DNA of 64,000 bases from Symploca sp. SIO1C2 (GCA_010672925.1 JAAHFP010000001.1:244603-308602); one strand, 5' to 3'; shown: positions 35,785 through 45,760, counted from the stretch's first letter. The notes: generated by a model not told the origin, from the sequence alone. Numbers and translations: made by a program.

Positions 35785-35925
35785 GCCCGAGCAGACGCGG
35801 AGAAATGAAATCCCACGACAATTTTGTTCACCCGAACTGAAGGAGTGTAGGGAGATAAGGGAAATGGGGAGAAAATTCTCCATTTCCCATCATCTTTGTA
35901 GAGCATAGTGAGCAAGGCTGGGCAA

Positions 35926-35959
35926 AATAACAAATAACAAATAACAAATAACAAATAAC
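35926..35959. repeat. AATAACA heptamer, about five copies
   Basis: Head-to-tail AATAACA units end four bases before the 3' end of the minus-strand histidine kinase gene. Confidence 0.85.
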
Positions 35960-35962
35960 TAA

Positions 35963-37261
35963 CTAACTTACAGCCGAAAGAATAATAATAAATTCTGTAT
36001 AAACTCCCAATTTACTTTCCAGTTTCAGCATCCCTCCGTGTTGCTCGACGATAATCTCATAAGTCAAAGGTAAACCTAAACCAGTTCCTTCTCCAGTGGG
36101 CTTGGTAGTGTAGAATGGTTGGAAAATTTTTTCCTGAGCTTCTGGTGGTATTCCTATGCCATTATCACGAATACGGATTTCGACAAATTTTCCCAGATTT
36201 TTAGTTGTCAACCACAGTTTGGGCATAAATTCGGAGATATTGTGCTCCGTCTGTACTTGGTAATGCTTCTGCTTTTCCAGGAGAGCATAGCAGGCATTAT
36301 CAATAATATTAATAAAAGCACGGCTCAATTCAGCAGATATTAACTCTAGTGGTTCAATAGAGTCATCATAATCAGTGTTAAGTTTTATATTAAAACAATT
36401 GTCTTGAGCCCGTCTACTCTGATAAACTAACCTCACTGCCTGGTCTAACAAACTATTGAGGTCAGTTAATTGGGATTGATTATCGTCAGTCCGTGCCTGC
36501 ATTAGCATATTTTGAATAATGCTCTCAGCTCTCTGACCCTGTTGGTTGATTACCACTACATTCTCTCTGAGGTCATTTAAATTCTCTTTCATGTAGTCAA
36601 CCGCTTTAGTTTCAAGATATTGGGATTGCTGCTCAACTTCCTGGAGTAATTCATCACTTAACTCCACTGAGTATTGAGCATAATTGTTGACAAAGTTGAG
36701 GGCATTCTTGAGTTCATGGATTACTCCAGCCGTTAAAGCTCCAATCGTGGCGAGTTTTTCTTGAGCAATCATCTGCTTTTGTGCTGCCTGTAGCTGTTCT
36801 CTAGTAGCACACAGTTGCTGATTTTTCTCTTCAAGAGTTTTCTTTAAGTAATGTACTTGTAAGTGGACTCGAACCTTAGCCAACAGCTCTGTTGACTGAA
36901 ATGGTTTAGTGATATAGTCTACTACCTCCAGAGATAGACTTTTTACTTGAGCAACTGTTTCGGACAACAAGGTAACAATAATAGGAATATCTTGGCTTTC
37001 GGGACTAGCTTTGAGTTTTTGGTAAGTTGCCAAGCTATCACTCCCTGGGAGGATTATATCCAACAAGACTAGTGCAGGTGGGTTATTCTTCACCTGTTGC
37101 ATTGCCATGTCTCCATTGGTCGCTATAGCGATTTCCCAGCCAGCATTATTCAAAGTTGTAGAGAGAAAGTTTAAATTGGTGGGATTATCATCCACAATTA
37201 AGATGTATTGTCCTGCTGGGCTGGGTGTCATTGGTTCTTGATTTGGTTTTTGATTGTCCAT
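35963..37261 (-). CDS. Hybrid response regulator-histidine kinase
   Basis: The 432-residue soluble protein has an N-terminal receiver domain (residues 18-135: Asp24/Asp25, phospho-acceptor Asp68 in VLLDIILPG, Lys119 in ITKPF). A coiled coil follows (about 138-170), then a dimerisation/phosphoacceptor segment with His182 in GVIHELKNALNFVNN. The ATPase domain ends in DNGIGIPPEAQEKIFQPFYTTKPTGEGTGLGLPLTYEI. The order receiver-then-kinase means it is probably controlled by phosphotransfer from another kinase. No transmembrane or sensory domain is present. No partner regulator is adjacent. Confidence 0.9.
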   Translation of the reverse strand: MDNQKPNQEPMTPSPAGQYILIVDDNPTNLNFLSTTLNNAGWEIAIATNGDMAMQQVKNNPPALVLLDIILPGSDSLATYQKLKASPESQDIPIIVTLLSETVAQVKSLSLEVVDYITKPFQSTELLAKVRVHLQVHYLKKTLEEKNQQLCATREQLQAAQKQMIAQEKLATIGALTAGVIHELKNALNFVNNYAQYSVELSDELLQEVEQQSQYLETKAVDYMKENLNDLRENVVVINQQGQRAESIIQNMLMQARTDDNQSQLTDLNSLLDQAVRLVYQSRRAQDNCFNIKLNTDYDDSIEPLELISAELSRAFINIIDNACYALLEKQKHYQVQTEHNISEFMPKLWLTTKNLGKFVEIRIRDNGIGIPPEAQEKIFQPFYTTKPTGEGTGLGLPLTYEIIVEQHGGMLKLESKLGVYTEFIIILSAVS

Positions 37262-37559
37262 GTCAAGGAAGTTAGGTAGGCATTTGCGGTAATCAGCTAC
37301 CTACCCCAATTTGCTGCTAACCCCATCTTAGTGAAAGAGGAAGTTACACCAAATTACATAAGTTGCGTAATTAGGGAATGTTTCTTCTTGTGAGCTGCTC
37401 AACTCCCTACTTCTTGGTTCACGTACAAGTAATATTCGTTAAGCTCTAAGGAAATTAAGAATTTTATCAATTTCCTAGATTTCTGGAATCAGTGACTAAA
37501 TAAATGTGGTTTATATATAGTTAACAACTCACCTTCATCGATTGCGATCGCTTAGCTCC

Positions 37560-38285
37560 ATGCTATTTAACCTTGCCAACCTACCTTACTGGATTTTCCT
37601 CGCCATGGGAGTCCTACTATTTCTAGTAGTCATTGTTTCCGGTGGGGGAGACGATGATCTAGATTTAGATGTAGATGCCGATGTGGATGTTGATTTGGAT
37701 GTTGATGCCGAAGTCAACCCTTTGGATATTGATACAGATACCGATGTTGATGCTGAGTTCAGCATGGGACAATTTTTGGGTTGGTTTGGCATTGGTAGGG
37801 CTCCCCTAATTTTGTTATTGGCAACGGACTTCAGCCTCATTGGTGTCTTGGGATGGATGTTTAACGTAGCAATTGGTAGCCTTACTGGTAGTATTCCCAC
37901 CGGGTTGTTGGCGGGTGTAGTATCTGTACTGTCCTTGTTTATTAGTTTGTTTACGGGAGGATTAATTTCTCGACCTTTGGGGAAAATTTTTGCCTCTTTT
38001 GGAGAAGATGCCAGTAGCGATCGCTTAATTGGCTGCTATGGCACTGTTAGTTCCGGTTCACTGCCAAAGGAAAAACAGGGCAAAATTGGTCAAGTTGATG
38101 TTCTTGATTCGGCTCGCAATCTGGTTACGATTAATGCCGCCTTACCTACTTGGGCCACTCTTGTTCCCCAGCGTGGAACCCAAGTTTTAGTGATTGAGCA
38201 ACACCCTCAAAGTTATTTAGTGGTGGTGAAGGACAGTGCAGATGAACAGCAGTGGCTAACTAATTATAACCGAACCAGAGACTGA
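37560..38285 (+). CDS. NfeD/YqiJ-like membrane protein with Asp-rich loop
   Basis: The 241-residue protein has a first membrane segment (YWIFLAMGVLLFLVVIVSGG) and then an Asp/Val loop of about 40 residues (DLDLDVDADVDVDLDVDAEV and DIDTDTDVDAEF). Two more membrane segments follow (about 85-145), and a C-terminal OB-fold-like domain from about 165 (IGCYGTVSSGSLPKEKQGKIGQVDV). This matches YqiJ/NfeD-type partners of flotillins, and the flotillin gene follows 200 bases downstream. The Asp-rich loop could bind divalent cations. ATG 37560 is chosen over an in-frame TTG; no clear Shine-Dalgarno is present. Confidence 0.8.
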   Translation: MLFNLANLPYWIFLAMGVLLFLVVIVSGGGDDDLDLDVDADVDVDLDVDAEVNPLDIDTDTDVDAEFSMGQFLGWFGIGRAPLILLLATDFSLIGVLGWMFNVAIGSLTGSIPTGLLAGVVSVLSLFISLFTGGLISRPLGKIFASFGEDASSDRLIGCYGTVSSGSLPKEKQGKIGQVDVLDSARNLVTINAALPTWATLVPQRGTQVLVIEQHPQSYLVVVKDSADEQQWLTNYNRTRD

Positions 38286-38486
38286 TCTTTACGAGACTTC
38301 TTGCTCCTAGTTGGGAATCAGGGAAGCTAAAACCGAATATTTGCAATCTTGTCTATTAGTTATGAGGTGTGAAGTACAAAATGTCAGTTCATTTCCACAT
38401 TCTTTCTTATTAGTCAGAGATACCGTTGTAATCATGACTAATGACTCATAAGCAATGATCAATAAGCAATGACCAATTAGATTACC

Positions 38487-40487
38487 ATGTCACAAACTTC
38501 TAACTCTTCAACCATTGAGGTAGTTCCAGCCCCATCCAACCTGGCTCAGTTACCTACAGGTATACTCTTTTTCCCTGGACTAATCGGGGGACTAGTTTTT
38601 TTACTGCTATTAAGTGTTTGGGCGTATACACGGGTTTATGTGATTACGCCTAATAACGAAGCCTTTGTCAGAACTGGCGGTGTCTTTCTCAAGAAAAAAT
38701 CAGTAATTCTCAACGGTGGTTGTGTTGTACTACCAGGATTCCATGAACTAACCCGTGTTCCTTTAAGGGAAATTTCCATTGATGTTGAGCGTACCGGTAA
38801 ACTTGCTGTTCGCACTCAAGACTATCTCAGAGCCAATATGCGGGTTACCTTTTATGTCTGCATCAATGCTGATGAACAAGATGTTTTGACTGCCGCTGCA
38901 CGACTTTCTAAGCAAGGTAAAATTTCCGGAGAGGATATTAAAGATGCCCTAGAAAAACGGGCTGATGACGCAATTAGAGCAGCTGCAAAGAAGAAGAGTT
39001 TAGCAGAAATTGATTCTGATAAACTAGGATTTGCTGATGAAGTTTTGAACTTAATCCAGCAAGACCTGAAAAAAGTAGGCTTAACCCTCAACAATATTGC
39101 TATTTCAGAGATTGAAGAGAGCGATACCTACGATACTAACAACTTCTTTGATGCCCAAGGAGTGCGCCTGCGGACTGAAACTATTCAACGCTCAATTCAG
39201 CAAAAAACTGAAGTTGAACTCAGTACCCAAGTTGCCATTGAACAAAAAGAACTTAACGCCGAAAAGCAGTCACTACGTATTGCCCAGGAAAAAGAAGATG
39301 CCAACCTAGCACAACGGCTAGAGGTAGAAGCACTCAAAGCCCAACGAGATCGAGAAATTCAAGAAGCGAGGGACAAAGAAGCAGCAACGATACAGCGGAC
39401 TAAGATTTTACAGAATAAGTCTGTAGAAGAAGAAGAAATTCGTAAAAAACTGGCAGTTCAGCAAAGCCAAATTGAGGCAGATATTACCCTAGAAGAGCGT
39501 AATAAACAACTGAAAGTAACCCAAACTCTGCAAAAACAAGAAGCAGAAATTGCCGAAGTTAACCGTCAGAAAATTATCAATTCTTCTCGCCTCAAAGCAC
39601 AGGTAGCAGTGGCAGAAGCAGAGCGAGAGTCAAAAATCGCTCAACAAGAAGCAGCAATCGACATTGCTGATAAAGAACGCGATCGCTTTAATGCCGAAGC
39701 TAACAAAGCTCAAGCTGAAGCTGCTGTTATGACTGCTACCGAGATCGAAAAAGCAGAACGGGAACAGCGCCTATCGATTATTGCTGCGGAGCAAGAGGCA
39801 CAGCAACGTAAGATTGCCGAGCAAAACGTAGTGGAAATTGATGTTTTCCGTCGCCGTCGTCAAGCAGAAATTGCTCGGCAAGCAGCGGAACTAGAAGCTC
39901 AATCTATCCGTACCCTAGCAGATGCTAACCGAGATAAAGCTTTAGCCGAAGCAGAAGGTAAACAAGCTTTAATTGAAGCAGAAAATGCCTTGAGTGACTC
40001 CAAACTAACAGCACAACTCATTACCACTATATGGCCTCAATTGTCCGATAAACTGCCAGAAATTGTCAAAGCTTTAGCTCCTCAACCTGGGGTTTTGGGA
40101 GATACCCGGATTTACTCCTTCCCTGGTGCTAATGGTAACAATGGTAATGGTGCTAGCAGTGCTGGTGACATTAACAAACTACTACTTTCCACCAGTGGCT
40201 TATCCTTAATTAATACTTTGTTGGATGAGGGTAAACTAGGAACTGTGTTGAGTCAAGTCAAACAGTTAATGCGCAATAACAACAGTTCTTCTGTAGATAC
40301 CCCAAGAACTTTGAGTCAACCCCAATCTTCATCTAAAACTGCACGCAAAAATGCTCAAGCACCAGCATTACCTGTAAATCAGTCTAATCAACCAGCCGCT
40401 AAACAGCATATTTCTGCTTCACCTCCCAAGTCAGGAAAATCTTCAGTTAAGGCAAACGATCAAGAAAATATCGGAGGAGTCAATTAG
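38487..40487 (+). CDS. Flotillin-family (YqiK-like) membrane scaffold protein
   Basis: The 666-residue protein has an N-terminal membrane segment (about 24-50) and an SPFH/PHB domain (about 55-230: VYVITPNNEAFVRTGG, FHELTRVPLREISIDVERTGKLAVRTQDYL). A very long Ala/Glu/Gln coiled coil follows (about 230-500, with repeated AEAEREQRLSIIAAEQEAQQ-like segments), then a low-complexity tail. This is the flotillin architecture; flotillins organise membrane microdomains. Together with the NfeD/YqiJ-like gene upstream it forms the conserved pair. The 200-base gap leaves open whether the two genes share a transcript. Confidence 0.9.
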   Translation: MSQTSNSSTIEVVPAPSNLAQLPTGILFFPGLIGGLVFLLLLSVWAYTRVYVITPNNEAFVRTGGVFLKKKSVILNGGCVVLPGFHELTRVPLREISIDVERTGKLAVRTQDYLRANMRVTFYVCINADEQDVLTAAARLSKQGKISGEDIKDALEKRADDAIRAAAKKKSLAEIDSDKLGFADEVLNLIQQDLKKVGLTLNNIAISEIEESDTYDTNNFFDAQGVRLRTETIQRSIQQKTEVELSTQVAIEQKELNAEKQSLRIAQEKEDANLAQRLEVEALKAQRDREIQEARDKEAATIQRTKILQNKSVEEEEIRKKLAVQQSQIEADITLEERNKQLKVTQTLQKQEAEIAEVNRQKIINSSRLKAQVAVAEAERESKIAQQEAAIDIADKERDRFNAEANKAQAEAAVMTATEIEKAEREQRLSIIAAEQEAQQRKIAEQNVVEIDVFRRRRQAEIARQAAELEAQSIRTLADANRDKALAEAEGKQALIEAENALSDSKLTAQLITTIWPQLSDKLPEIVKALAPQPGVLGDTRIYSFPGANGNNGNGASSAGDINKLLLSTSGLSLINTLLDEGKLGTVLSQVKQLMRNNNSSSVDTPRTLSQPQSSSKTARKNAQAPALPVNQSNQPAAKQHISASPPKSGKSSVKANDQENIGGVN

Positions 40488-40731
40488 TTGAGTTCTCCCC
40501 GCTTGAAAAAGATGGGGATTCTAAAGAGAAGGCGGCAATCATCCGTATAAAGCTCCAATCCAACGGCAGAGTTTTGCTTGGGCTTGGAGCTTCCTTTAAG
40601 GCGATTTTTAAAAATGATTGTACCCAGGATTTGGTGCGTTACACTGCGCTCTAAGCGGAGCATCCCAAAGGGTATACACACCCTAAGATAGGTACATTTT
40701 TTCCTAGAAACCACCTAAGCAAGTGGCAATC
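40488..40731. other. Convergent gap, possible IS-end remnant
   Basis: A short hairpin (TCCCC at 40496-40500 with GGGGA at 40514-40518) sits right after the flotillin stop. Its flanks AGTTCTCCCC and GGGGATTCT recall IS200/IS605 ends, but there is no T-tract or transposase. A 76-codon minus-strand frame here is probably not a gene. Confidence 0.35.
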
Positions 40732-40977
40732 TTACAAAAATGAATCAAAAATTAAATTATTAGCTGAAATTCCGACAACGTCGGCGTAACTAGAGTAATC
40801 TGTATATCCTTTACTCCAGCCGTGGTTATATCCTCGTTCCCATTCTTCTTTGTCTGCTGGTGAGAGTTCTTCTGGGGGGAGTGTATTTCTGTCTTCAGCC
40901 CATTTTTGAGACCAAAGATCAGAATATCCTGCTCTGAATCCATTCAAGTAAATTTCGCTTTGATCGCTTTTATCCAT
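40732..40977 (-). CDS. Small acidic/aromatic protein with glycine-aromatic motifs
   Basis: The 81-residue product has repeated short motifs NGFRAGYSDLW and ERGYNHGWSKGYTDYS. These resemble the G-x-x-x-G/aromatic pattern of ribosome-modulation-factor-like small proteins, but the similarity is weak. CAGGAG seven to eight bases before the ATG is a strong ribosome-binding site and argues that the gene is real. It is convergent with the flotillin gene. The function is unknown. Confidence 0.6.
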   Translation of the reverse strand: MDKSDQSEIYLNGFRAGYSDLWSQKWAEDRNTLPPEELSPADKEEWERGYNHGWSKGYTDYSSYADVVGISANNLIFDSFL

Positions 40978-41426
40978 GATGTTTTCTCCTGATGCAACTA
41001 TAGTTTTTAAGAGGATTTGGTGTTAGAATCAAATGTTGATAAAGCCTTAGTGACATACTCTTGAGGCTGACCTAATGGTAAAGCGCAGTTCTCTCAGTAA
41101 CTCCTGATATCCTGTCGGACATGAACTGAGCTTGAAAAATGGCATACCCTGACAGTCCATTGTTATGGTTATAGCTGCATTTATAATACCAAATCTGGGT
41201 TGACTAGCTTTTTAGGGATAGGGCTAAGCTAACTTGCGATAACAAATCCGGATAATTGAGCATAAAACTGGTTGTTAAATCAAAATACTTCTCCATTTAC
41301 TCCCCCAACATCCCCAGCTCCCCAGATTACTTGAGAAAAATATAGTTATTAAACCGGATTTAAGATGAGGGGTTTGGGGAGCAATGAATCCTGCACAATA
41401 TCCTTTCTTAATCAGCTTTGGGTCGT
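40978..41426. other. Intergenic region, nothing recognised
   Basis: About 450 AT-rich bases between two minus-strand genes, with a possible promoter for the 81-residue protein. No RNA, hairpin with T-tract or repeat array is evident. Confidence 0.4.
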
Positions 41427-43097
41427 TCAAGAGCTTTCCTGACTATCAATACTGCTGTTGTTTTTGTGCCAATTATTGGTATTTGACTGGAACTCCAACC
41501 ATGTAGTGAGACTAGCTGATAGCTGAGTGAGAGACTCTGAGAGCTGGGGGGAAATTTCTAAAGGTACACTACCAGAACGAATATGGAGATCCCTTTGAGG
41601 AAAAGGAATTTCTAGAGAGCGATCGCGGAGAACTTCCTCAATACGAAAGTAGAGATCGCTCTTAATCTTAAACTGCTGAGGGGGATTAGCAATCCAAACT
41701 AGCAAATCAAAATCAAGGGAATTATCACCAAAACCCTTAAATAGGACTTGTGGTTCCGGTTGTGGTAGAACATCGAGATGCTCTTTTGCTGCCTGAATCA
41801 GAGCTTCCCGTACCATATGCAAGTTTATCCCATAAGCTACACCTACTGGTAATGTTAACCGCGAAACAGGGTTTTGGTGAGTCCAGTTGATTACTTCTGA
41901 TTCCAGAAAACGGGAATTGGGAACAATGACAGAAATTGCATCCATAGTCCGAATTTCCGTGCTGCGGACACTAATCCGCTCTACTGTTCCCATTAGACCT
42001 TCGATATTGACAAAATCCCCTACTTGAATTGGACGCTCAAAAATCAACACCAAGCCACTAATAAATTCCTTGGCAATTCCTTGCAATCCTAAACCAATAC
42101 CAACACCAATAACACTGGCAAAGATGGTTAGAGAACTCAAATCAAGTCCTGCCAATTGCAATAGTACTATTGTACCAAAAAAGATTAGAGCATAGTTAGC
42201 GATTTGGGCTACGGTTTCCTGAGTACCTCTATTCAAGCCAGTCAAATTCAGCAGGCGAGATCGAAATAGCTTTTTAGCAGTTCTTGCTAGAAAAATTAGA
42301 CCAGCAAACAGTCCTAAGAAAATTAGTATGCCGATAATTGAGTAGGATTTATCTCCTAAGGGAATTAGTTCTCCTGTCAAGCTACCAATGAGCGTATTAA
42401 TGATCGTATTGGTGATGTTATGGCTTAACTCCCTTGTTTGGGGAAATAAATCAGTAATGTAGATGGTGCACAGCAACCAGGGAGTTATTTTAATTACATT
42501 GGTAAGAATCTTGACTCCCATTTGAAGGATCAAGCGTCTGCGGCTATCTCGCGGCAGATCCATCATTTCAGCCGGAAGTAAAGGTTTTAACCAACGACGC
42601 CAAACTCTGTTCAATCCATAAATACAAATAATTGCCAGTAGTATGGAGCCAAGGGAGAGAAATATAGCGTTGCGGATATAGGCATTACTTCGTTGGTATT
42701 GTGCCTTTTCAATTTCTCTTTGCAGCTTTTTTTTCCACTGCTCAGCTTTAAGCTCTATATTCAGAGCATCTGCAGAGGTAACTGACAATAAATATTTGTC
42801 ATTAATGAAAATCACAGGCAAGCCTTCACGACGCTCAATCTTCACCTCCACAGGAGGCTCAGGTTTAGTGACTTGCTCCCTCAGAACAGTATTGGCATCA
42901 TCTGCGCGATTTTTGGCGGTGTATTCTCCAGATTGATTAACTTCAAACAGAATACGCCCATCAAGGATAATTGGTGCAGTGGTATTTTCTTGGGCAAAAA
43001 CTGGGGTAACTGAGAGCAGATAGCTAATTGCCAGAGCTACCAAGACAATCCGAGCAAATTGTCGAAATAAAGATTGGTAGCGTAAGCGGGAATTCAT
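41427..43097 (-). CDS. MscS-family mechanosensitive channel
   Basis: The 556-residue protein has a signal-like N-terminus (residues 10-36) and a periplasmic domain of about 100 residues. Five membrane segments follow (from about 142), including the pore helix ASVIGVGIGLGLQGIAKEFISGLVLIFERPIQVGDFV. The MscS beta domain (GTVERISVRSTEIRTMDAISVIVPNSRFL) and alpha/beta domain (KGFGDNSLDFDLLVWI) complete it. It releases solutes under membrane tension. It is longer than E. coli MscS because of the periplasmic part. The AI-2E permease gene lies nine bases upstream on the same strand, so they probably form an operon. Confidence 0.92.
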   Translation of the reverse strand: MNSRLRYQSLFRQFARIVLVALAISYLLSVTPVFAQENTTAPIILDGRILFEVNQSGEYTAKNRADDANTVLREQVTKPEPPVEVKIERREGLPVIFINDKYLLSVTSADALNIELKAEQWKKKLQREIEKAQYQRSNAYIRNAIFLSLGSILLAIICIYGLNRVWRRWLKPLLPAEMMDLPRDSRRRLILQMGVKILTNVIKITPWLLCTIYITDLFPQTRELSHNITNTIINTLIGSLTGELIPLGDKSYSIIGILIFLGLFAGLIFLARTAKKLFRSRLLNLTGLNRGTQETVAQIANYALIFFGTIVLLQLAGLDLSSLTIFASVIGVGIGLGLQGIAKEFISGLVLIFERPIQVGDFVNIEGLMGTVERISVRSTEIRTMDAISVIVPNSRFLESEVINWTHQNPVSRLTLPVGVAYGINLHMVREALIQAAKEHLDVLPQPEPQVLFKGFGDNSLDFDLLVWIANPPQQFKIKSDLYFRIEEVLRDRSLEIPFPQRDLHIRSGSVPLEISPQLSESLTQLSASLTTWLEFQSNTNNWHKNNSSIDSQESS

Positions 43098-43106
43098 AGA
43101 TTAAAA

Positions 43107-44216
43107 CTATACCTGATCCTCAGACAAAGACGCGATCGCTGCTGTTTGTTGTTCCGCCAATATTTTGGGTTGTAAGTAAAGATTTTCTAACAAAACTGAA
43201 GCACCAGCTACCCAAGGAGGGACAATCAATGCACCAATAATGCCTAAAACCCAAGCACCTCCCAAAACTGCCAACAGCTGATATAAAGGGTGAACTTTGA
43301 CATTAGCACCTACCAACAGAGGATCAAGGACATAGGTTTCCACATTTTGAATAATTACAAACAGCAGTAAAACCCACAAAAACACCCAACCTCCTTTAGC
43401 AATCGCGACAATTAAGGCGGGAATTGCCCCTAATACAGGACCAAAAAAAGGAATTAAGTTGGTTACTCCAGCAATTACTCCTAAACTGAGGGCAAACTCT
43501 GAGATACCTAAAAAAATTAAACCCATGCTAATTGCCACAGCTAAAATCCCAGAAACCAACAGTCGTCCCTGAATATAACTTCCCATCCGTTGACTAACTG
43601 GCTTTACTTGGGCTGCTAAGCGCTCATTCCAAGGGTGAGGAAACAAGCTGACAATCCCCTTGAGCAATTCCTCAGAACCAGAAAGCATATAACCAGAAAA
43701 CAACAATGCCAGAATCAAACTAAAGACACCACCGAGAATACCTCGTGTCACGCCATAAGAACGTACTAGCAGCTGCTGACTGGAACGAAAAGCCCAAGCT
43801 ACTAGGGCTTGAGTATCAAAAAGTTTACTAATTTGATTTAAGGTTTCCGGTTCAGTTAACCCAAAGCGCATTACCATCTCTTGTGCTAGGGACTCTAAAA
43901 CATCTAAATAACCTGGTAATTTTCGCCATAGGCGCTGAATTTGCTCCACGACTGTCGGACCAATCAGTAACCCTACTCCAGTTAAAAGTATCAGCAAACC
44001 TAAGTACACCAAGATAACCGCTAACCAACGGGGAATCCCTGACTGTTGAGCTGTATCAATGGTTGGTGCTAGGGTAGAAGCTAGTACAATCGCAATCATC
44101 AGGATTACCAGCAAACCCTTAAGTTGCCACAGCATTACCAGCAGTAAGCTAGTAGCAACAATTAGCAGCAGGTTAGATAAAGAGAGATTGATGCGCCGCT
44201 CAGGTAAATTGTTCAA
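43107..44216 (-). CDS. AI-2E (PerM) family permease, copy 1
   Basis: The 369-residue protein has about eight membrane segments in the PerM/AI-2E arrangement: two pairs at the N-terminus, a soluble loop (about 85-150), then SYIQGRLLVSGILAVAISMGLIFLGI and IAGVTNLIPFFGPVLGAIPALIVAIAKGG. The last is the family signature. The start is TTG at 44216 with a strong GGGAGG site eight bases upstream; no ATG lies nearby. It is probably co-transcribed with the MscS gene. Proposed roles in the family include signal, osmolyte or ion export. A second family member is at 60295-61428. Confidence 0.88.
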   Translation of the reverse strand: MNNLPERRINLSLSNLLLIVATSLLLVMLWQLKGLLVILMIAIVLASTLAPTIDTAQQSGIPRWLAVILVYLGLLILLTGVGLLIGPTVVEQIQRLWRKLPGYLDVLESLAQEMVMRFGLTEPETLNQISKLFDTQALVAWAFRSSQQLLVRSYGVTRGILGGVFSLILALLFSGYMLSGSEELLKGIVSLFPHPWNERLAAQVKPVSQRMGSYIQGRLLVSGILAVAISMGLIFLGISEFALSLGVIAGVTNLIPFFGPVLGAIPALIVAIAKGGWVFLWVLLLFVIIQNVETYVLDPLLVGANVKVHPLYQLLAVLGGAWVLGIIGALIVPPWVAGASVLLENLYLQPKILAEQQTAAIASLSEDQV

Positions 44217-44543
44217 TGAGATTGCCTCCCGTCGGGTACGTTTCCCTAATCAGACTATATATTATCTATAGCGTTTCTCATTTAAATGAGGTACAGAGTC
44301 CTTGTTTTTTTGCCTCGCGTTGCTCACCATGCTACGCAAAGGGAATGGGGAATGGGGAATTGAGAATTGAGAATTGAGAATTGGAGATGTACCTCACAGA
44401 TTCGAGAAATTCGGGTATAGATAACCAGGCAAGAGCAAATTAAACTAACACCTAATATCTAACACCTACCCACAGTTTTGTTGCCCCATTGTTCCAAACA
44501 ACAAATGACAAATGACCAACAACAAATGACCAACAACAAATGA
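44217..44543. other. Repeat-rich intergenic region
   Basis: It holds dispersed repeat copy 2 (44310-44340), then GGAATGGGGAATGGGG and GAATTGAGAATTGAGAATTG units (44341-44384), and CAACAACAAATGAC units close to the next gene. No coding potential. Confidence 0.6.
44310..44340 (+). repeat. Dispersed 31-bp repeat, copy 2 of 3
   Basis: One mismatch from 1366-1396 (CTCGCGTTGC instead of CTCGCTTTGC). Followed by tandem short repeats. Confidence 0.75.
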
Positions 44544-45203
44544 CTATTGCATAAGTCTTTGTTTTAAATGTTCTGGAGCGCCCCGATCAACCACCCGACC
44601 TTGTTCGAGTAAGAAAGCTCCGTCACAGTAATTCAACTCGTCAAAACGATGGGTCACCCATAATGCTGTTAAACCACGACTTTTAACTAAATTGCGTACT
44701 TGTGCTACTAAGTCTAATTGAGTATCTGGATCTAGTAGGGCAGTAGGTTCATCCAAAAGTAAGATTTCGCACTGGCGGGCGATTGCACCAGCAATTGCAA
44801 TACGCTGCTTTTGTCCACCACTTAGGGCATAAATTGGGCGTCGCTGTAAAAGTTGCAGATTCACTGCTGTTAGAGCCTCATGAACCCGTGCCTGTATTTG
44901 GGCAAGGGAGAGTTTTTCTTCTACTAAACCAAAAGCGACATCTGCACCTACTGTAGGCATTACTAGTTGATGATCTGGATTTTGGAAGACAAAGCCTACC
45001 TGTCCAGAAATCTTAATCTCTCCTGATTGGGGCTGCAATAACCCCGCTAGCAATCTGAGTAAAGTAGATTTACCACTACCGTTGGTTCCCAAAAGCATCC
45101 AAAACTCACCCTTGGGGACATCCAGGGAGCAAAATTGCAAAACAGATGCTCCTGTAGGCCACTGGAAGCACAAATCTCGCACCTGAATTGCTGCTTGAGT
45201 CAT
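44544..45203 (-). CDS. ABC transporter ATPase, ECF/CbiO-like
   Basis: The 219-residue ATPase has Walker A LLGTNGSGKSTLLRLLAG, Q-loop GFVFQNPDHQLVMPTVGADVAFGL, signature ALSGGQKQRIAIAGAIA, Walker B ILLLDEPTALLDP and the H-loop WVTHRFDE. The FQNPDHQLVMPTV segment is typical of energy-coupling-factor (CbiO/EcfA) ATPases; plants have a related plastid protein. No membrane partner is adjacent, so the transported substrate is unknown. ATG 45203 has AAAGGGG upstream and is preferred to an earlier GTG that would overlap the UPF0367 gene. Confidence 0.88.
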   Translation of the reverse strand: MTQAAIQVRDLCFQWPTGASVLQFCSLDVPKGEFWMLLGTNGSGKSTLLRLLAGLLQPQSGEIKISGQVGFVFQNPDHQLVMPTVGADVAFGLVEEKLSLAQIQARVHEALTAVNLQLLQRRPIYALSGGQKQRIAIAGAIARQCEILLLDEPTALLDPDTQLDLVAQVRNLVKSRGLTALWVTHRFDELNYCDGAFLLEQGRVVDRGAPEHLKQRLMQ

Positions 45204-45220
45204 TGCCGCTGCCCCTTTAT

Positions 45221-45487
45221 TCACTCCGCCATAGCCAAGAAACCGGGTGTACGCCCTGTTCCTGCGGCACCGGATTTCTGAGAAATCACGACTGCACAGA
45301 TCTGGTTGCTGAGAACACCAACTTTTTTCTCCGACTGGTGATCACAGGTGAATTCCAGTAATTGATTGCTCTCAGAGCGCATGGCTGTGACAATTTCTTG
45401 GTAGAGTGCTTCGGCGTCTTCTGCTGACTTTCGTTGGACAGACAGGGAGACAGAGGTATTTTTCAAAGTTAAGTCAATGGTGAACAT
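45221..45487 (-). CDS. UPF0367-family conserved cyanobacterial protein
   Basis: The 88-residue protein has the family pattern MFTIDLTLKNTSVSLSVQRKSAEDAEALYQEI, LLEFTCDHQSEKKVGVLSNQICAVVISQKSGAAGTGRTPGF. UPF0367 is nearly universal in cyanobacteria and has no assigned function that I know of. The gene is close upstream of the ABC ATPase on the same strand and is divergent from psbD, about 270 bases away. Confidence 0.88.
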   Translation of the reverse strand: MFTIDLTLKNTSVSLSVQRKSAEDAEALYQEIVTAMRSESNQLLEFTCDHQSEKKVGVLSNQICAVVISQKSGAAGTGRTPGFLAMAE

Positions 45488-45760
45488 GCGGTCTCAAGCA
45501 GTAAGCCTTCTATAGATCTATTTATCTTTACTATTATGGATGAGCGAGTCAAATCCTGTTGCCTGTTACCCTTATTGTCAGGGACTCTTTAGCAGATAGT
45601 AGCAATTTTGGAGATTTTAGCTTAACATAACTAAATATAGTAAAGAAAAGTAAACTTTCCTCATAATCGCGCCAACTATAAAATTTTTTGGCTAGGCCAG
45701 TATATTGGCAGGAAAGACAGCTTGTCTTTAGCACTTAATAAATACTTGGAGAAAATTGCT

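Noticed and set aside
40484..40714. 76-codon minus-strand frame after the flotillin gene
   Set aside because: Overlaps the hairpin and low-complexity DNA, lacks a ribosome-binding site and resembles translated repeat DNA.
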